DNA from: Eutreptiella sp. 'Long Island Sound 2002'
Taxonomy: Eukaryota > Euglenozoa > Euglenophyceae > Eutreptiales > Eutreptiaceae
Length of the DNA stretch: 64,000 bases
Assembly: GCA_964036045.1 (NCBI GenBank)
Contig: OZ038383.1
Location: forward strand, 62,253,725 to 62,317,724
Direction of reading: 5' to 3'
Positions 63,830-64,000 of the stretch are shown piece after piece. Under the pieces are notes generated by a model that saw only the letters and a list, made by a program, of their open reading frames with translations, was not told the DNA's origin and searched no databases. Position 1 is the first letter of the stretch. Each line of letters begins with the position of its first letter. The position numbers and the translations under genes were made by a program.

Positions 63830-64000
63830 CAGTGATTAGACCTTTGTTTCAGTTGGGTTTCACCGTAAGGCAGGGGGGGGGTACGTGGCTGAGAAAGGCG
63901 CTCAATGGTGGAGCGTTAGCATGCCGGTGTGCAGCCCGCGCCGCCTGCCACGCTGGCTGGACTGCCTCGGGGCGCAGCACCACGGGTGCTGGCGGCAGTG
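63830..64000. other. Window end, no gene
   Basis: Contains GGAGCGTTAGCATGCCGG, related to the dispersed repeat at 60,565. GC-rich to the end. Confidence 0.35.

Overview
This window is nuclear DNA of a eukaryote with a repeat-packed genome. The signs are GT-AG introns, a fungal-type fatty-acid-synthase exon pair, DNA transposons with terminal inverted repeats (TIRs), a Copia-like element, reverse-transcriptase fragments, tRNA-derived repeats and several tandem-repeat arrays. The organism cannot be named from the sequence. The synthase C-terminus resembles fungal FAS alpha, a type also found in some protists. The reverse-transcriptase remnants resemble families I associate with protist and algal genomes. 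No rRNA gene, CRISPR array or bacterial operon is present.

The one clear host gene runs on the + strand and brackets most of the window. An exon at 14,075-14,232 encodes the first half of a FAS-alpha-type 4'-phosphopantetheinyl transferase domain, and an exon at 58,507-58,816 encodes the second half and the stop codon. The two join in frame at GT/AG sites in the middle of one conserved block, which implies a 44,274-bp intron. Most mobile elements and arrays described here would lie inside that intron.

Layout. 0-3.7 kb: a LINE-like C-terminal fragment (- strand) and a satellite of about 195 bp. 3.7-10 kb: two copies of one dispersed repeat, the first split by a 2.8-kb TIR element that carries a large foldback; the second copy preserves the empty site. 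10-17 kb: mostly unrecognised sequence, a small TE-type ORF and the first FAS exon. 17.3-22.5 kb: a complete 5,155-bp transposon with perfect 26-bp TIRs, a 3-bp target duplication and two intron-containing genes. 22.5-24.6 kb: a Cys-rich gene fragment and a MITE. 25.3-30 kb: a palindromic minisatellite and a pentanucleotide array. 30.1-33.5 kb: an element with 25-bp TIRs. 36.1-42.2 kb: a second palindromic minisatellite split by a Copia remnant, then a 10-bp minisatellite. 42.6-53.0 kb: a 10.4-kb interval bounded by 18-bp inverted repeats, with palindrome clusters at its gene boundaries; it contains a deletion derivative of the 17-kb transposon and a decayed reverse transcriptase. 53-64 kb: TE debris, the last FAS exon, a Harbinger/DDE_4-type transposase remnant and a SINE.

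Most coding sequence belongs to mobile elements and much of it is frameshifted, often at long C or G homopolymers. The nested insertions give a relative chronology: the 10.4-kb interval is older than the deletion derivative inside it, and minisatellite B predates the Copia fragment inserted in it.
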